DNA of 64,000 bases, taken from positions 372,001 to 436,000 of the forward strand of contig NZ_SJEV01000001.1 of NCBI RefSeq assembly GCF_008642235.1. Direction: 5' to 3'. The notes beneath the pieces were generated by a model. It ran no database searches. It had not been told where the DNA came from and was given only the letters and a program-made list of their open reading frames with translations. Position numbers and translations under genes: made by a program. Below are positions 19,017 to 27,231 of the stretch, in pieces (the first letter of the stretch is position 1; every line of letters starts with the position of its first letter). This stretch comes from Planctomonas psychrotolerans (GTDB lineage Bacteria; Actinomycetota; Actinomycetes; Actinomycetales; Microbacteriaceae).

Positions 19017-19508
19017 TCAGTTGAGGATGCGCACCATGGTGTCAGAATCGGGGCCTGACTCGACCGGCACGAATCCCTCGCTGCGGTACAGGTGGGTGGC
19101 GAAATTCGCCCGTTCACAGCTGAGACTGACGCGGGCATACCCGGCCTGCCGTGCCTGGCCGACCGCGGCGCGCAGGAGTGCGCGGCCGATCCCCTGGCCG
19201 CGCCACTGCGCCGCCACCCCGAGGGTCAGTTCCGGCACTCCCGGCGCGATGAAGCCGTAGCCGGGATCCGTGACGGTGAACAATCGGAACCAGCACGCCC
19301 CGACCGGGGTGCCCGTGTCGTCCTCGGCTACGGTTCCGAAGTCACCGGGTCGCTGCCAGTCGCGTACGTAGTGCGCCACGGCCGGCTCCGCGAGAAGGGT
19401 TACGCGGGGGCGGATGCGGTCGGGGTTCCAGTTCGCGGCCTCCACCAGCATGTCGGTTAGGACGCGCATGTCGTCCTGCCGGGCCGGTCGTAACGTGATG
19501 GAGGTCAC
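19017..19508 (-). CDS. GNAT-family N-acetyltransferase
   Basis: 163 residues. GNAT fold with motif A QWRGQGIGRALLRAAVGQA (acetyl-CoA pyrophosphate loop) and a C-terminal LYRSEGFVPVE strand-helix. Substrate unknown. GTG 19508 begins VTSITLRPARQDD; the frame stays open upstream only through REP-containing intergenic DNA, so the longer version is rejected. Confidence 0.82.
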   Translation of the reverse strand: MTSITLRPARQDDMRVLTDMLVEAANWNPDRIRPRVTLLAEPAVAHYVRDWQRPGDFGTVAEDDTGTPVGACWFRLFTVTDPGYGFIAPGVPELTLGVAAQWRGQGIGRALLRAAVGQARQAGYARVSLSCERANFATHLYRSEGFVPVESGPDSDTMVRILN

Positions 19509-19682
19509 GTGTCGATCATCCGGCAGATCGCGGCGGCCCGCCACACCGAGTTGCCCGCGGACCCGGCCTAGCTCCGCTGTGACTGCCCCGTGCCGCGTCG
19601 CGACGCTCCCGGCGGTTCTGCGCCGGTCGAGGCGACGCACGCCTACGGTGGCTGTGCCCGCCGGAAGGGACGCACCCCTCAC

Positions 19683-19706
19683 GGTCCCTGAGCCCGTCGA
19701 AGGGAC
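19683..19706 (+). repeat. REP-like element, copy 1
   Basis: 24-bp imperfect palindrome with outer arms GTCCCT / AGGGAC around GAGCCCGTCGA, shared with elements near 34.6-34.8 kb and 50.6 kb. Confidence 0.75.
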
Positions 19707-19717
19707 GCACCCCGCAC

Positions 19718-19741
19718 GGTCCCTGAGCCCGTCGAAGGGAC
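19718..19741 (+). repeat. REP-like element, copy 2
   Basis: Identical to copy 1 and exactly 35 bp downstream of it, so the repeat and its flank GACGCACCCCG are tandemly duplicated. Confidence 0.75.
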
Positions 19742-19798
19742 GCACCCCGTTCGGGACCAACCTGTGGACAAGAACTTATCCCCATTCGCGCCTCGCTC

Positions 19799-19827
19799 TT
19801 GAAACACACGTTCGATAGTGGGACAAT
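19799..19827 (+). promoter_or_regulatory. Sigma-70-type promoter of the DUF222/HNH gene, probably leaderless
   Basis: -35 TTGAAA (19799-19804), 17-nt spacer, -10 GACAAT (19822-19827). The expected start site falls at 19834-19835, the A of the ATG, and there is no Shine-Dalgarno. Confidence 0.5.
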
Positions 19828-19834
19828 AGATGGT

Positions 19835-21313
19835 ATGGAACTCCTCTCCACCCGACTCCGCAACGCAGCGGACGCGGTCGCCGTTCTCGGTGACTGCGCG
19901 GCCGATGTCGCGGTGCTACTGGATGGTGAGTTGCGGGGTGCGCAGGACCGGGTGACCGTGTTGCGCCAGTGCGTGGACCGGTACGCGGCCCTCATCGCCG
20001 GCGAGATCGCGCACCGGTCCCGGCCCGAAGCGGGACATGGCGGGATGGCGCAAAGCGCCGGGTTCGTGTCGCCGGAGGCGATGATCCAATCGATCGGCAA
20101 GCTGTCCCGTCCCGAAGCCGTCAAACTCGTGCAGTTAGGCACGATCATCGCCGAAACCGAAGCAGCCGAGAGCCTCACCGCGAGATCAGTGGAGGTGGAT
20201 CCGGGTTGTGCCGGTGGGGACGACACATCGGCTGAAGCCGGCACCTCCAACGCCCAGATGCCACCGCCGTGGCGGGCACCCCTCGTCGCCGCACTCGCGG
20301 ACGGGACACTGTCGTCGGACTGCTTCCACGCAATCCAGCGGGCGCTCGGCGACGTCGGCCCCGGAGTCTCGGCTGCGGGACTCACCGCCGAGTGCGAGCA
20401 ACTCCTCGAGTCCGCGGCGGGGTTGAGTCCGGATCAGTTGTTCCGGAAGGCACGGAATCTCCGCGATGAGCTCGACAGTGACGGCATCGAACGGCGGGAG
20501 AAGCAACGCCGGGACGACCGGACGTTGCGCACCTGGTGGGACGGTGCAGGCATGTATTGCGGGAAGTTCCGGCTCGCACCCGAAGAAGGCACCATCGTCG
20601 CCGGCGCCATCGACCGCATCCTCTCGCCTCGCCGGGGTGGCCCGAGGATGGTCGACCCGGAAGAAAAGGCCGCCGCTGACGCGCTCCTGAACGACGAACG
20701 GTCCACCGAGCAGATCGCGGCCGATGCGTTGGTCGACATGATCCGCCTCGCCATCGACGCAGACCCCGGCACCATCTTCGGAACCCACCGCCCCGCCGTC
20801 CGCATCATCATCACAGACGCGCACCTCCACAACCGTGCAGGTCACGGGCGGATCGAAGGTCACCCCAACCCCGTGTCGTTCCGCACGGTGGAACGGCACC
20901 TCTGCGACACCGGAGCAATAGCCGTCGGATTCGACGACACCGGACAGTGCGTCAACGTCGGACGGGCCCGCCGGTTCTTCACCCCGAGACAACGCGTCGG
21001 AATGGCCGTTCGGGACGGCGGATGCCGGTTCCCGTCCTGCGACCGGCCACCATCCTGGTGCGAAGCCCACCACATCAACCCGTGGAAGAAAGAACACGGC
21101 AGAACCGACATCGCCGACGGGGTCCTCCTCTGCCGAAGACACCACCTCCTCCTCCACGACAACCACTGGAAGATCCTCCGCCACGACGGCGGCTACTGGC
21201 TCAGACCACCCCGAACCATCGACCCGACACAGGCACTCATCCCGATGCCCAGCCGAAACCCCGACATCCACACCATCCAAACCCAACATCAACAAGCACG
21301 GCAACGCACATGA
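19835..21313 (+). CDS. DUF222 domain HNH endonuclease (13E12-repeat family)
   Basis: 492 residues. An N-terminal helical DUF222 domain (about 1-330) is joined to a C-terminal HNH nuclease: CRFPSCDRPPSWCEAHHINPW with CRRHHLLLHDNHW. Such genes occur in several to many dispersed copies in actinobacterial genomes (REP13E12 family) and are regarded as mobile or selfish; activity is unproven. The last 150 codons are poor in G and rich in C and A compared with neighbouring genes, a sign of separate origin. ATG at 19835 is chosen; an in-frame ATG 12 codons upstream would sit inside the predicted promoter. Confidence 0.88.
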   Translation: MELLSTRLRNAADAVAVLGDCAADVAVLLDGELRGAQDRVTVLRQCVDRYAALIAGEIAHRSRPEAGHGGMAQSAGFVSPEAMIQSIGKLSRPEAVKLVQLGTIIAETEAAESLTARSVEVDPGCAGGDDTSAEAGTSNAQMPPPWRAPLVAALADGTLSSDCFHAIQRALGDVGPGVSAAGLTAECEQLLESAAGLSPDQLFRKARNLRDELDSDGIERREKQRRDDRTLRTWWDGAGMYCGKFRLAPEEGTIVAGAIDRILSPRRGGPRMVDPEEKAAADALLNDERSTEQIAADALVDMIRLAIDADPGTIFGTHRPAVRIIITDAHLHNRAGHGRIEGHPNPVSFRTVERHLCDTGAIAVGFDDTGQCVNVGRARRFFTPRQRVGMAVRDGGCRFPSCDRPPSWCEAHHINPWKKEHGRTDIADGVLLCRRHHLLLHDNHWKILRHDGGYWLRPPRTIDPTQALIPMPSRNPDIHTIQTQHQQARQRT

Positions 21314-21486
21314 CGACCGGGGTGCTGACGGGGAATGACCGCATCACCACGTCCGTGAGGCACCTTGGCACGGGCGCAACGGGAGGAGCACAGGCGACAC
21401 GTTGGTGCGGATCGAACCGACCTCCCCGATGGGCGCACGATCACCGTGGCCCCGACCGAGGAGGTCCTCGACAGCGGTGCTACGAC

Positions 21487-22296
21487 TCAGCACCCTCCCG
21501 CGATGTCGCCACCACCGGCCACGCTTTGGTCGGGATTGACGCTCGGAGCCACCACTCGCATGGAGATGACGGTGCCGATCTCGTCCGGAAGGAAGTAGTC
21601 CGTGGTCGAGCCGTTCGCCACCTCGAACACGATGGATCCAGCCGCATCCCGAACGAAGAAAACGTCGACCAGCGGAGTGCTCGTTCCGCGGGTGATACCC
21701 GGATACGCGTCCTGGAGCTGCTCTACGGTCGAGCCTCGGCCGATACCCGCCGACGTCAGCAACGGCGCCTCGAGGATGTCCACGCGCTCCACGGAGTCGT
21801 TCGTGACACGCACACCGAAGGGGCGACCGGCGGTGAACTCGGTGTAGGTGTGCGCCCACCGACCGAAGCGCGCATCTCCGGCGGGCGCCGACCCGCCCTC
21901 GGCGCAGAAGTCAGGATCGTACGCCACCATGTCCGTCTCGGTCACGGGTCGACCGACGCGCAGCGACCCGAGACCGGCCGTTGTCACGACGAGGCTGTCG
22001 AGCGCGGGCTTCCGCGGCAGGGCGGCCTCCGGCGCCGGCGGCGGCGCCACGGTCGGAGCGACGGTGGGTGCCGCGGTCGGCACGGGATCCTCCGTGGTCA
22101 CCGGCGTCGGTGTCGGCGTCGGAGTAGGCGTGGGGCGAGCCGTGCGCGTCGATGACGGCGTCGGCGTCGGATCCCCCTCCGGTTCGGCGCTGGCGCATCC
22201 CCCCAGCACGAGCGTGGCGGCGGCCACGAATCCGATCAGTGCGCTCGCCCGGGATGCTCTTCTGCCCCCGGAACGATTCCGCGTGTGCTTCCCCAT
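21487..22296 (-). CDS. Secreted lipoprotein of unknown function
   Basis: 269 residues. A basic twin-Arg-like N-terminus, hydrophobic stretch and lipobox LVLGGC (Cys about 34) are followed by a Pro/Thr tract (TPTPTPTPTP) acting as a wall spacer. The C-terminal globular part (about 95-269) has two cysteines and segments such as SVERVDILEAPLLTSAGIG and STVEQLQDAYPGI that I cannot assign. Good Shine-Dalgarno (GGGGGGAC) before ATG 22296. Convergent with the HNH gene. Confidence 0.8.
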   Translation of the reverse strand: MGKHTRNRSGGRRASRASALIGFVAAATLVLGGCASAEPEGDPTPTPSSTRTARPTPTPTPTPTPVTTEDPVPTAAPTVAPTVAPPPAPEAALPRKPALDSLVVTTAGLGSLRVGRPVTETDMVAYDPDFCAEGGSAPAGDARFGRWAHTYTEFTAGRPFGVRVTNDSVERVDILEAPLLTSAGIGRGSTVEQLQDAYPGITRGTSTPLVDVFFVRDAAGSIVFEVANGSTTDYFLPDEIGTVISMRVVAPSVNPDQSVAGGGDIAGGC

Positions 22297-22324
22297 AGTT
22301 CGTGTCCCCCCTGGTGTGTGTGGA

Positions 22325-24001
22325 TCAGGCTTCGATGACCACCGGAATGATCATCGGGCGGCGGCGGTGCGACGAGTTCACCCAGCGTCCGACGGTGCGC
22401 CGGATGACCTGCGAGAACGTGTGCGTGTCGCGGGTGCCGTTGTCCGCCGCGTCGATGAGAGCCTTGATGATCTGCGGCTTGACGGCATCGAAGACCTTCT
22501 CGTCCTCCGCGAAACCGCGGGCGTGGATCTCCGGCCCGACGATGACCTTGCCGGTGAGCGGGTCAACGACCGCGAAGATCGAGATGAAGCCCTCCTCGGC
22601 GAGGATGCGGCGATCCTTGAGGTCGGCATCCGTGATGCCGCCCACCGTGGAACCGTCCACGTAGACGTAGCCGAGATCGAGCTGGCCGACCACCGAGACG
22701 CGACCGTCGACGAGGTCGAGCACGGTGCCGTCCTCGGCGATGACGGTGTTGCGCTCCGGTATGCCGGTCTGGATGGCGAGCTGCTGGTTCGCGACAAGGT
22801 GACGGTACTCGCCGTGCACCGGCAGCACATTCTTCGGCCGCAGGATGTTGTAGCAGTAGATGAGCTCACCGGCGGCGGCGTGGCCGGACACGTGCACCTT
22901 GGCGTTGCCCTTGTGCACGACGTTCGCGCCCAGCTTGGTCAGACCGTTGATGACCCGGTACACGGCATTCTCATTACCGGGGATGAGGCTGGAGGCGAGG
23001 ATGACAGTGTCGCCCTGGCCGACCTCGATCTGGTGCTCCAGGTTGGCCATGCGACTGAGCACGGCCATGGGCTCGCCCTGCGAACCGGTGCTCATGTAGA
23101 CGATGCGGTTGTCCGGCAGGTTCGCCGCCTGCTTGCTGTCGATCAGCACGCCCTCGGGTACCTTCAGGTAGCCCAGATCGGCGGCGATACCCATGTTGCG
23201 CACCATCGAGCGACCGATGAACGCGACACGGCGGCCGTGCTCGTGCGCGGCATCCAGCACCTGCTGCACTCGATGCACGTGGCTGGAGAAGCTGGCGACG
23301 ATGACCCGCCGCGGCGCCTTGGCGATGACGGCATCGAGCACCGGGCCGATGGACCGCTCGGTGGGCGTGAAGCCGGGCACATCGGCGTTGGTCGAGTCGA
23401 CGAGGAACAGGTCGACACCCGCCTCGCCGAGACGGGCGAACGCGCGCAGATCGGTGATCCGGTCATCGAGCGGCAGCTGGTCCATCTTGAAGTCGCCCGT
23501 GTGCAGCACGGTCCCGGCGGTGGTCTTGATGGCCACGGCGAGGGCATCGGGGATGGAGTGGTTGACCGCCACGAACTCGAGGGAGAACGGGCCGAGCTGC
23601 TCGTGCTGGCCCTCCTTCACCTCGAGCGTGTACGGCTTGATGCGGTGCTCCTTGAGCTTCGCCTCGATGAGCGCGAGCGTGAGGCCCGAACCGATCAGCG
23701 GGATGTCCTGCTTCAGTCGGAGGAGGTACGGCACGGCACCGATGTGGTCCTCGTGGCCGTGCGTGAGCACCACACCGACGACATCCTTCAGGCGATCACG
23801 GATGGGCGTGAAGTCGGGGAGGATCAGGTCGACTCCGGGCTGGTGCTCCTCGGGGAAGAGCACTCCGCAGTCGACGATGAGGATCTTGCCGTCGATCTCG
23901 AAGGTGGTCATGTTGCGACCGATCTCGCCGAGGCCGCCGATCGGCACGACACGGAGGGTGCCCGGTGTGAGTGCGGGCGGATCTACTACGACGTTCGGCA
24001 T
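22325..24001 (-). CDS. rnj: Ribonuclease J
   Basis: 558 residues. Metallo-beta-lactamase/beta-CASP RNase with HGHEDHIG (metal ligands), HTGDFKMD and VHVSGHAAAGE beta-CASP motifs, plus the C-terminal domain. It has 5'-3' exo- and endonuclease activity in mRNA decay and rRNA maturation. Downstream of dapA on the same strand, the conserved actinobacterial dapA-rnj pair, with a 93-nt gap and its own Shine-Dalgarno GAAGGAACGAG. Confidence 0.96.
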   Translation of the reverse strand: MPNVVVDPPALTPGTLRVVPIGGLGEIGRNMTTFEIDGKILIVDCGVLFPEEHQPGVDLILPDFTPIRDRLKDVVGVVLTHGHEDHIGAVPYLLRLKQDIPLIGSGLTLALIEAKLKEHRIKPYTLEVKEGQHEQLGPFSLEFVAVNHSIPDALAVAIKTTAGTVLHTGDFKMDQLPLDDRITDLRAFARLGEAGVDLFLVDSTNADVPGFTPTERSIGPVLDAVIAKAPRRVIVASFSSHVHRVQQVLDAAHEHGRRVAFIGRSMVRNMGIAADLGYLKVPEGVLIDSKQAANLPDNRIVYMSTGSQGEPMAVLSRMANLEHQIEVGQGDTVILASSLIPGNENAVYRVINGLTKLGANVVHKGNAKVHVSGHAAAGELIYCYNILRPKNVLPVHGEYRHLVANQQLAIQTGIPERNTVIAEDGTVLDLVDGRVSVVGQLDLGYVYVDGSTVGGITDADLKDRRILAEEGFISIFAVVDPLTGKVIVGPEIHARGFAEDEKVFDAVKPQIIKALIDAADNGTRDTHTFSQVIRRTVGRWVNSSHRRRPMIIPVVIEA

Positions 24002-24094
24002 TGGGTTCTCGTTCCTTCGGGGTCGTGCGTATCGTCTGGGGTTCCGCCACTCGTTGCGGCGGGGAGTGCATGTGTCACGGGGGCGAGGAGTAGG

Positions 24095-25072
24095 TCAGCG
24101 GGTGGTGCCCGCCACCTTCGGCAGAGCTCCGCCCGCCGCCGCATTCCGGTCCGGCCGGAAGTTGCGGAAGTCGACTCCGGGCACGTTCTTCACGAGATCG
24201 ATCTCGTCTTCGATCTGGGCAGCTTCCCACTCCTCCGGCCCCACGAGGGGAAGGCGCACCCGCGGGCTGCCGATGCGGCCGAGGCCGTGCAGGATGTACT
24301 TCACCGCGACGGTGCCCGGAACGTGGGTCATCGTGGCACGGACGAGGGGTTCGAGCTGCTGGTGCGCGGCCGTGGCGGCGTGCAGGTCGCCGGAGTTCAC
24401 CGCGTTCACCATGGTGCGGTACGGCGTGGCCGCGATGTTCGCGGTCACGCCGATGAGTCCGGTTCCGCCGATCGCGAGCGTGGGCAGCGCGTTGGCGTCG
24501 TCGCCCGCGAAGTACAGCAGTTCGGTGCGGTTGAGCACACGGCTCACCTCGCTGAGGTCACCCTTGGCGTCTTTCACAGCCAGGATGTTGGGGTGCTTCG
24601 CCGCGCGGAGGATCGTCTCGTACTGGATGGGGATGCCGGTCCGGCCCGGGATGTCGTACAGGATGACGGGGAGGTCGGTGGCGTCGGCAATCATGCGGAA
24701 GTGGGTGAGCACACCGGCCTGCGTGGGCTTGTTGTAGTACGGGGTGACGATCATGTTGCCGTCGGCGCCGGCTTTCTCGCTCTGCCGGGCGAGTTGCATG
24801 GCGTGAGCGGTTTCGTTGGATCCGCCACCGGTGATGATCTTGGCGCGACCGGCCGCGACGTCCTTGCCGACCTCCACCAGGCGGATCTTCTCGGGGTCGG
24901 TGAGGGTGCTCGTCTCGCCGGTGGTGCCGGTGACGACGATGCCGTCGGCGCCCGCACGGATCACGTCGTCCATGTGCTTCTCGACGCCGGCCCAATCCAC
25001 CTCGCCGTCAGCGGTGAGCGGCGTGACGAGCGCTACCAGTACCTGGCCGAAGGGGTTCTCTGGAGTGGACAC
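24095..25072 (-). CDS. dapA: 4-hydroxy-tetrahydrodipicolinate synthase
   Basis: 325 residues. TIM-barrel aldolase condensing pyruvate with aspartate semialdehyde, the first committed step of lysine/DAP synthesis. Landmarks are TGTTGETSTL, the tyrosine motif VTPYYNKP, and the Schiff-base lysine in LAVKDAKGD. GTG at 25072 is chosen; longer open frame upstream is antisense to nothing and lacks family similarity. TACCCT lies 7 nt upstream of the GTG, with no Shine-Dalgarno, so it may be leaderless. Confidence 0.96.
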   Translation of the reverse strand: MSTPENPFGQVLVALVTPLTADGEVDWAGVEKHMDDVIRAGADGIVVTGTTGETSTLTDPEKIRLVEVGKDVAAGRAKIITGGGSNETAHAMQLARQSEKAGADGNMIVTPYYNKPTQAGVLTHFRMIADATDLPVILYDIPGRTGIPIQYETILRAAKHPNILAVKDAKGDLSEVSRVLNRTELLYFAGDDANALPTLAIGGTGLIGVTANIAATPYRTMVNAVNSGDLHAATAAHQQLEPLVRATMTHVPGTVAVKYILHGLGRIGSPRVRLPLVGPEEWEAAQIEDEIDLVKNVPGVDFRNFRPDRNAAAGGALPKVAGTTR

Positions 25073-25079
25073 GTAGAAC

Positions 25080-25085
25080 AGGGTA
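25080..25085 (-). promoter_or_regulatory. Candidate -10 (TACCCT) of leaderless dapA
   Basis: TACCCT ends 7 nt before the dapA GTG and fits TAnnnT. It would give dapA a promoter independent of the stress block upstream. Confidence 0.4.
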
Positions 25086-25193
25086 TCGCGCGCCGTGCGC
25101 CGCGCTCCCCGCCGTGTCGCGGCCAGGCGACGGCCCGTGTCGAGCGGGCGGGTGTCCCGTCTCTCTCGGGAATCGGACTGAGGCGCGGGCCGG

Positions 25194-26066
25194 TCAGTCG
25201 TGCTCGGGAGCGTCCGGATGCGGCACGACCGCCACCGGGCACGGCATGTTGACGAGAACGTCGTGAGCGACCGACCCGAGCAGCAGACCGGGAACGGCAC
25301 CGTGCCGGTGCGTGCCGACCACGACGAGATCGGCCTGCTCGGCGATGTCGACGAGACACTGGGCCGGCGGCCCCTCCTCGAGCACGGGACGGATGCGGAG
25401 GTCCGGATACTCGGTCTGGATCCTGGTGACACAGCGATCGAGGATGTCCTGGTGCGCCGTCTGCACGCGGACGTGCGGGTCGCGGCCGCCCAACCGGCCG
25501 AGCGCCAGTACCGCGGGCACTCGCCACGCGTGCATGACGACCAGCTCGCTTCCCCGGTGCATCGCCTCTCGAGCGGCAAAGTCCAGGGCGACCTGCGACG
25601 TCTCGTCGTCGTGAGCGCCGACGACGACGGGACCGTTCGGAGGCGTCCACTTCGCGGCGACGACCACGATCGTGCACCGGGCTGCGGAAGCCAGTTGGTG
25701 CGGGAGGAATCCGTGGAACACCCCCGTGGGTTCGTGCGTGCCGACGACGAGGAGATCCGCACGGGACGCGGCGTTGAGGAGCTCGAATCGCGGCACACCG
25801 CGGCGCACGAAACCGGTAGTCACCGCGGTCGGCGCCTCCTTCTGCACCCGTTTCACCGCCTTCGTCAGCACGCTCTCGTAGGCGGGCAGCATCTCCTGCA
25901 CCGTCCCTGCCGCGGGCGACCAGCCCAGTTCCACGACGGTGGTCACGTCGACCTCGAGCGAGCGCGTGCGGGCCCGGTCGATCACCCACTCCAGCGCTGC
26001 GTCGCTCTCCGGTCCGCCATTGACGGCGACGACGACTCTCTCGGCACTGACGGCGTTGTCGGCCAT
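25194..26066 (-). CDS. Tandem-domain universal stress protein
   Basis: 290 residues in two UspA domains (about 8-145 and 153-290). The second has the ATP-binding type motif VVGTHRHGAVPGLLLGSVAHDVLVNMPCPVAVV (G-2x-G-9x-G-S); the first has a degenerate version (VVGTHEPTGVFHGFLPHQLAS). Such double Usps are typical DosR-regulon members in mycobacteria. ATG 26066 has GAGGGGAGG upstream. A DosR-like box lies about 110 nt upstream, followed further up by a 25-bp minisatellite. Confidence 0.9.
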   Translation of the reverse strand: MADNAVSAERVVVAVNGGPESDAALEWVIDRARTRSLEVDVTTVVELGWSPAAGTVQEMLPAYESVLTKAVKRVQKEAPTAVTTGFVRRGVPRFELLNAASRADLLVVGTHEPTGVFHGFLPHQLASAARCTIVVVAAKWTPPNGPVVVGAHDDETSQVALDFAAREAMHRGSELVVMHAWRVPAVLALGRLGGRDPHVRVQTAHQDILDRCVTRIQTEYPDLRIRPVLEEGPPAQCLVDIAEQADLVVVGTHRHGAVPGLLLGSVAHDVLVNMPCPVAVVPHPDAPEHD

Positions 26067-26173
26067 GCGGCCTCCCCTCGGCTTGGCGGCGACCTCGGTC
26101 TCCCGGTCGACGGTCGATCCCGGTCGAAAATCCGAATCGGGCATCAGTCTCCCGGTCGCGAATCGGCGCGGGA

Positions 26174-26188
26174 AGGGCCGAAGGTCCC
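26174..26188 (-). promoter_or_regulatory. DosR-like operator upstream of usp
   Basis: On the minus strand GGGACCTTCGGCCCT matches the mycobacterial DosR motif GGGACTTNNGGCCCT at all but one defined position. It is about 110 nt upstream of the universal stress gene and in the same block as a DosS/DosR-like pair. Confidence 0.6.
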
Positions 26189-26225
26189 GGGCGGGCCAAC
26201 ACATGGGTCGGCACGCTGGCCAGCA

Positions 26226-26540
26226 CGGGCGAGCGGACGGGCCGAAGCGGATGGGCGAGCGGACAAGCGAAGCGGATCGACGAGCGTACGGGCGAAGCGG
26301 ACCGGCGAGTGGACGGGCGAAGCGTACGGGCGGAGCCGACCGGCGAGCGTATGGGCGGATCCGACCGGCGAGCACACGGGCGAAGCGGATCGGCGAGCAG
26401 ACAAGCGAAGCGGACCGACGAGTGGACGGGCGAAGCGGACCAGCGAGTGGACGGGTGAACGGGACCGGCGAGCGTACGGGCGGAGCCGACCGGCGAGCGT
26501 ACGGGCGGAGCCGACCGGCGAGCGCACGGACGAAGCGGAT
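26226..26540. repeat. 25-bp minisatellite, about 12 units
   Basis: Units of 25 bp built on CGGCGAGCGGACGGG followed by CGAAGCGGAC run nearly head to tail; 26341-26540 holds eight units in perfect 25-bp register, with small indels to the left. The period is not a multiple of three and units diverge at silent and non-silent positions alike, so it is non-coding. It lies upstream of the usp gene. Confidence 0.85.
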
Positions 26541-26588
26541 CGGCGAGCAGACCATACTGCACGCGGGGCGAAGAACCGGACCGGACGG

Positions 26589-27227
26589 TTACCGTCGCTC
26601 GGCGCGCACGCCCAGCTGGTACGCAGCCGCCTGCGTTCGCCGCTCGAGGCCGAGCTTCGCCAGGAGACCGGAGACGTAGTTCTTCACCGTCTTCTCGGCG
26701 AGCGCGAGCCGTTCGCCGATCTGCCGGTTGGTGAGCCCATCGGCGATGAGAGACAGGATCTGCCGCTCGCGCAGGGTGAGGGAGGCCAGTGCCGGGTCCT
26801 CCTGCGTGGTCTCCCGCATGCGCTCGGTGACCCGCCGGACGACATCGGGATGCAGGAGCGACCGGCCGGCCGCGACCGCGCGCACGGAATCGACCAGCGA
26901 CGATCCCCGGATGTCCTTCAACACGTACCCGGCGGCGCCGGCGATCACCGACGACAGCACAGCCTGATCGTCGTCGTAGCCGGTCAGGATGAGGCACGCC
27001 ACCGACGGCACGGCCGCGCGCAGGTGCCGGCACAGGTCGATGCCGCTCCCGTCGGGCAGGCGCACGTCGAGCAGCGCCACGTCGGGCAGGGTGGCGGGGA
27101 TGCGGGCTCGCGCCTCCCCCACCGATCCGGCCTCGCCCACCACCCGCAGGTCGTGCTCGGCGTCGAGAAGATCGGCCACCCCCCTGCGCACGATCTCGTG
27201 GTCGTCGACCAGGAACACGGTGGTCAT
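26589..27227 (-). CDS. NarL/DosR-family response regulator
   Basis: 212 residues. Receiver domain with phospho-acceptor Asp54 (LLDVRLPDG), acidic pocket DD at 8-9 and Lys104; C-terminal LuxR helix-turn-helix LTLRERQILSLIADGLTNRQIGERL ... EKTVKNYVSGLLAKL (about 150-200). The VLKDI and EKTVKNYVS segments are characteristic of the DosR/DevR group. It starts 4 nt after the kinase stop, so the two are co-translated. It is the likely binder of the DosR-like boxes here. Confidence 0.9.
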   Translation of the reverse strand: MTTVFLVDDHEIVRRGVADLLDAEHDLRVVGEAGSVGEARARIPATLPDVALLDVRLPDGSGIDLCRHLRAAVPSVACLILTGYDDDQAVLSSVIAGAAGYVLKDIRGSSLVDSVRAVAAGRSLLHPDVVRRVTERMRETTQEDPALASLTLRERQILSLIADGLTNRQIGERLALAEKTVKNYVSGLLAKLGLERRTQAAAYQLGVRAERR

Positions 27228-27231
27228 CCGG

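Larger units (their letters stand above)
19509..19834. other. Intergenic region with tandem REP-like palindromes (326 nt)
   Basis: No gene. A 35-bp unit carrying the palindrome is repeated in tandem (19683 onwards and 19718 onwards), and the promoter of the DUF222/HNH gene lies at its right end. Confidence 0.6.
26067..26588. other. Intergenic region with operator and minisatellite (522 nt)
   Basis: Between the regulator stop and the first usp start. It holds a DosR-like box at 26174-26188 and about twelve degenerate 25-bp tandem units. No gene. Confidence 0.6.

Noticed and set aside
21848-25252. Plus-strand open frame of more than 1100 codons
   Set aside because: Antisense to the lipoprotein, rnj and dapA genes; no domain similarity, composition as expected from an opposite-strand shadow.
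26226-26540. CRISPR array
   Set aside because: Units abut with no spacers, diverge freely, and there are no cas genes nearby.
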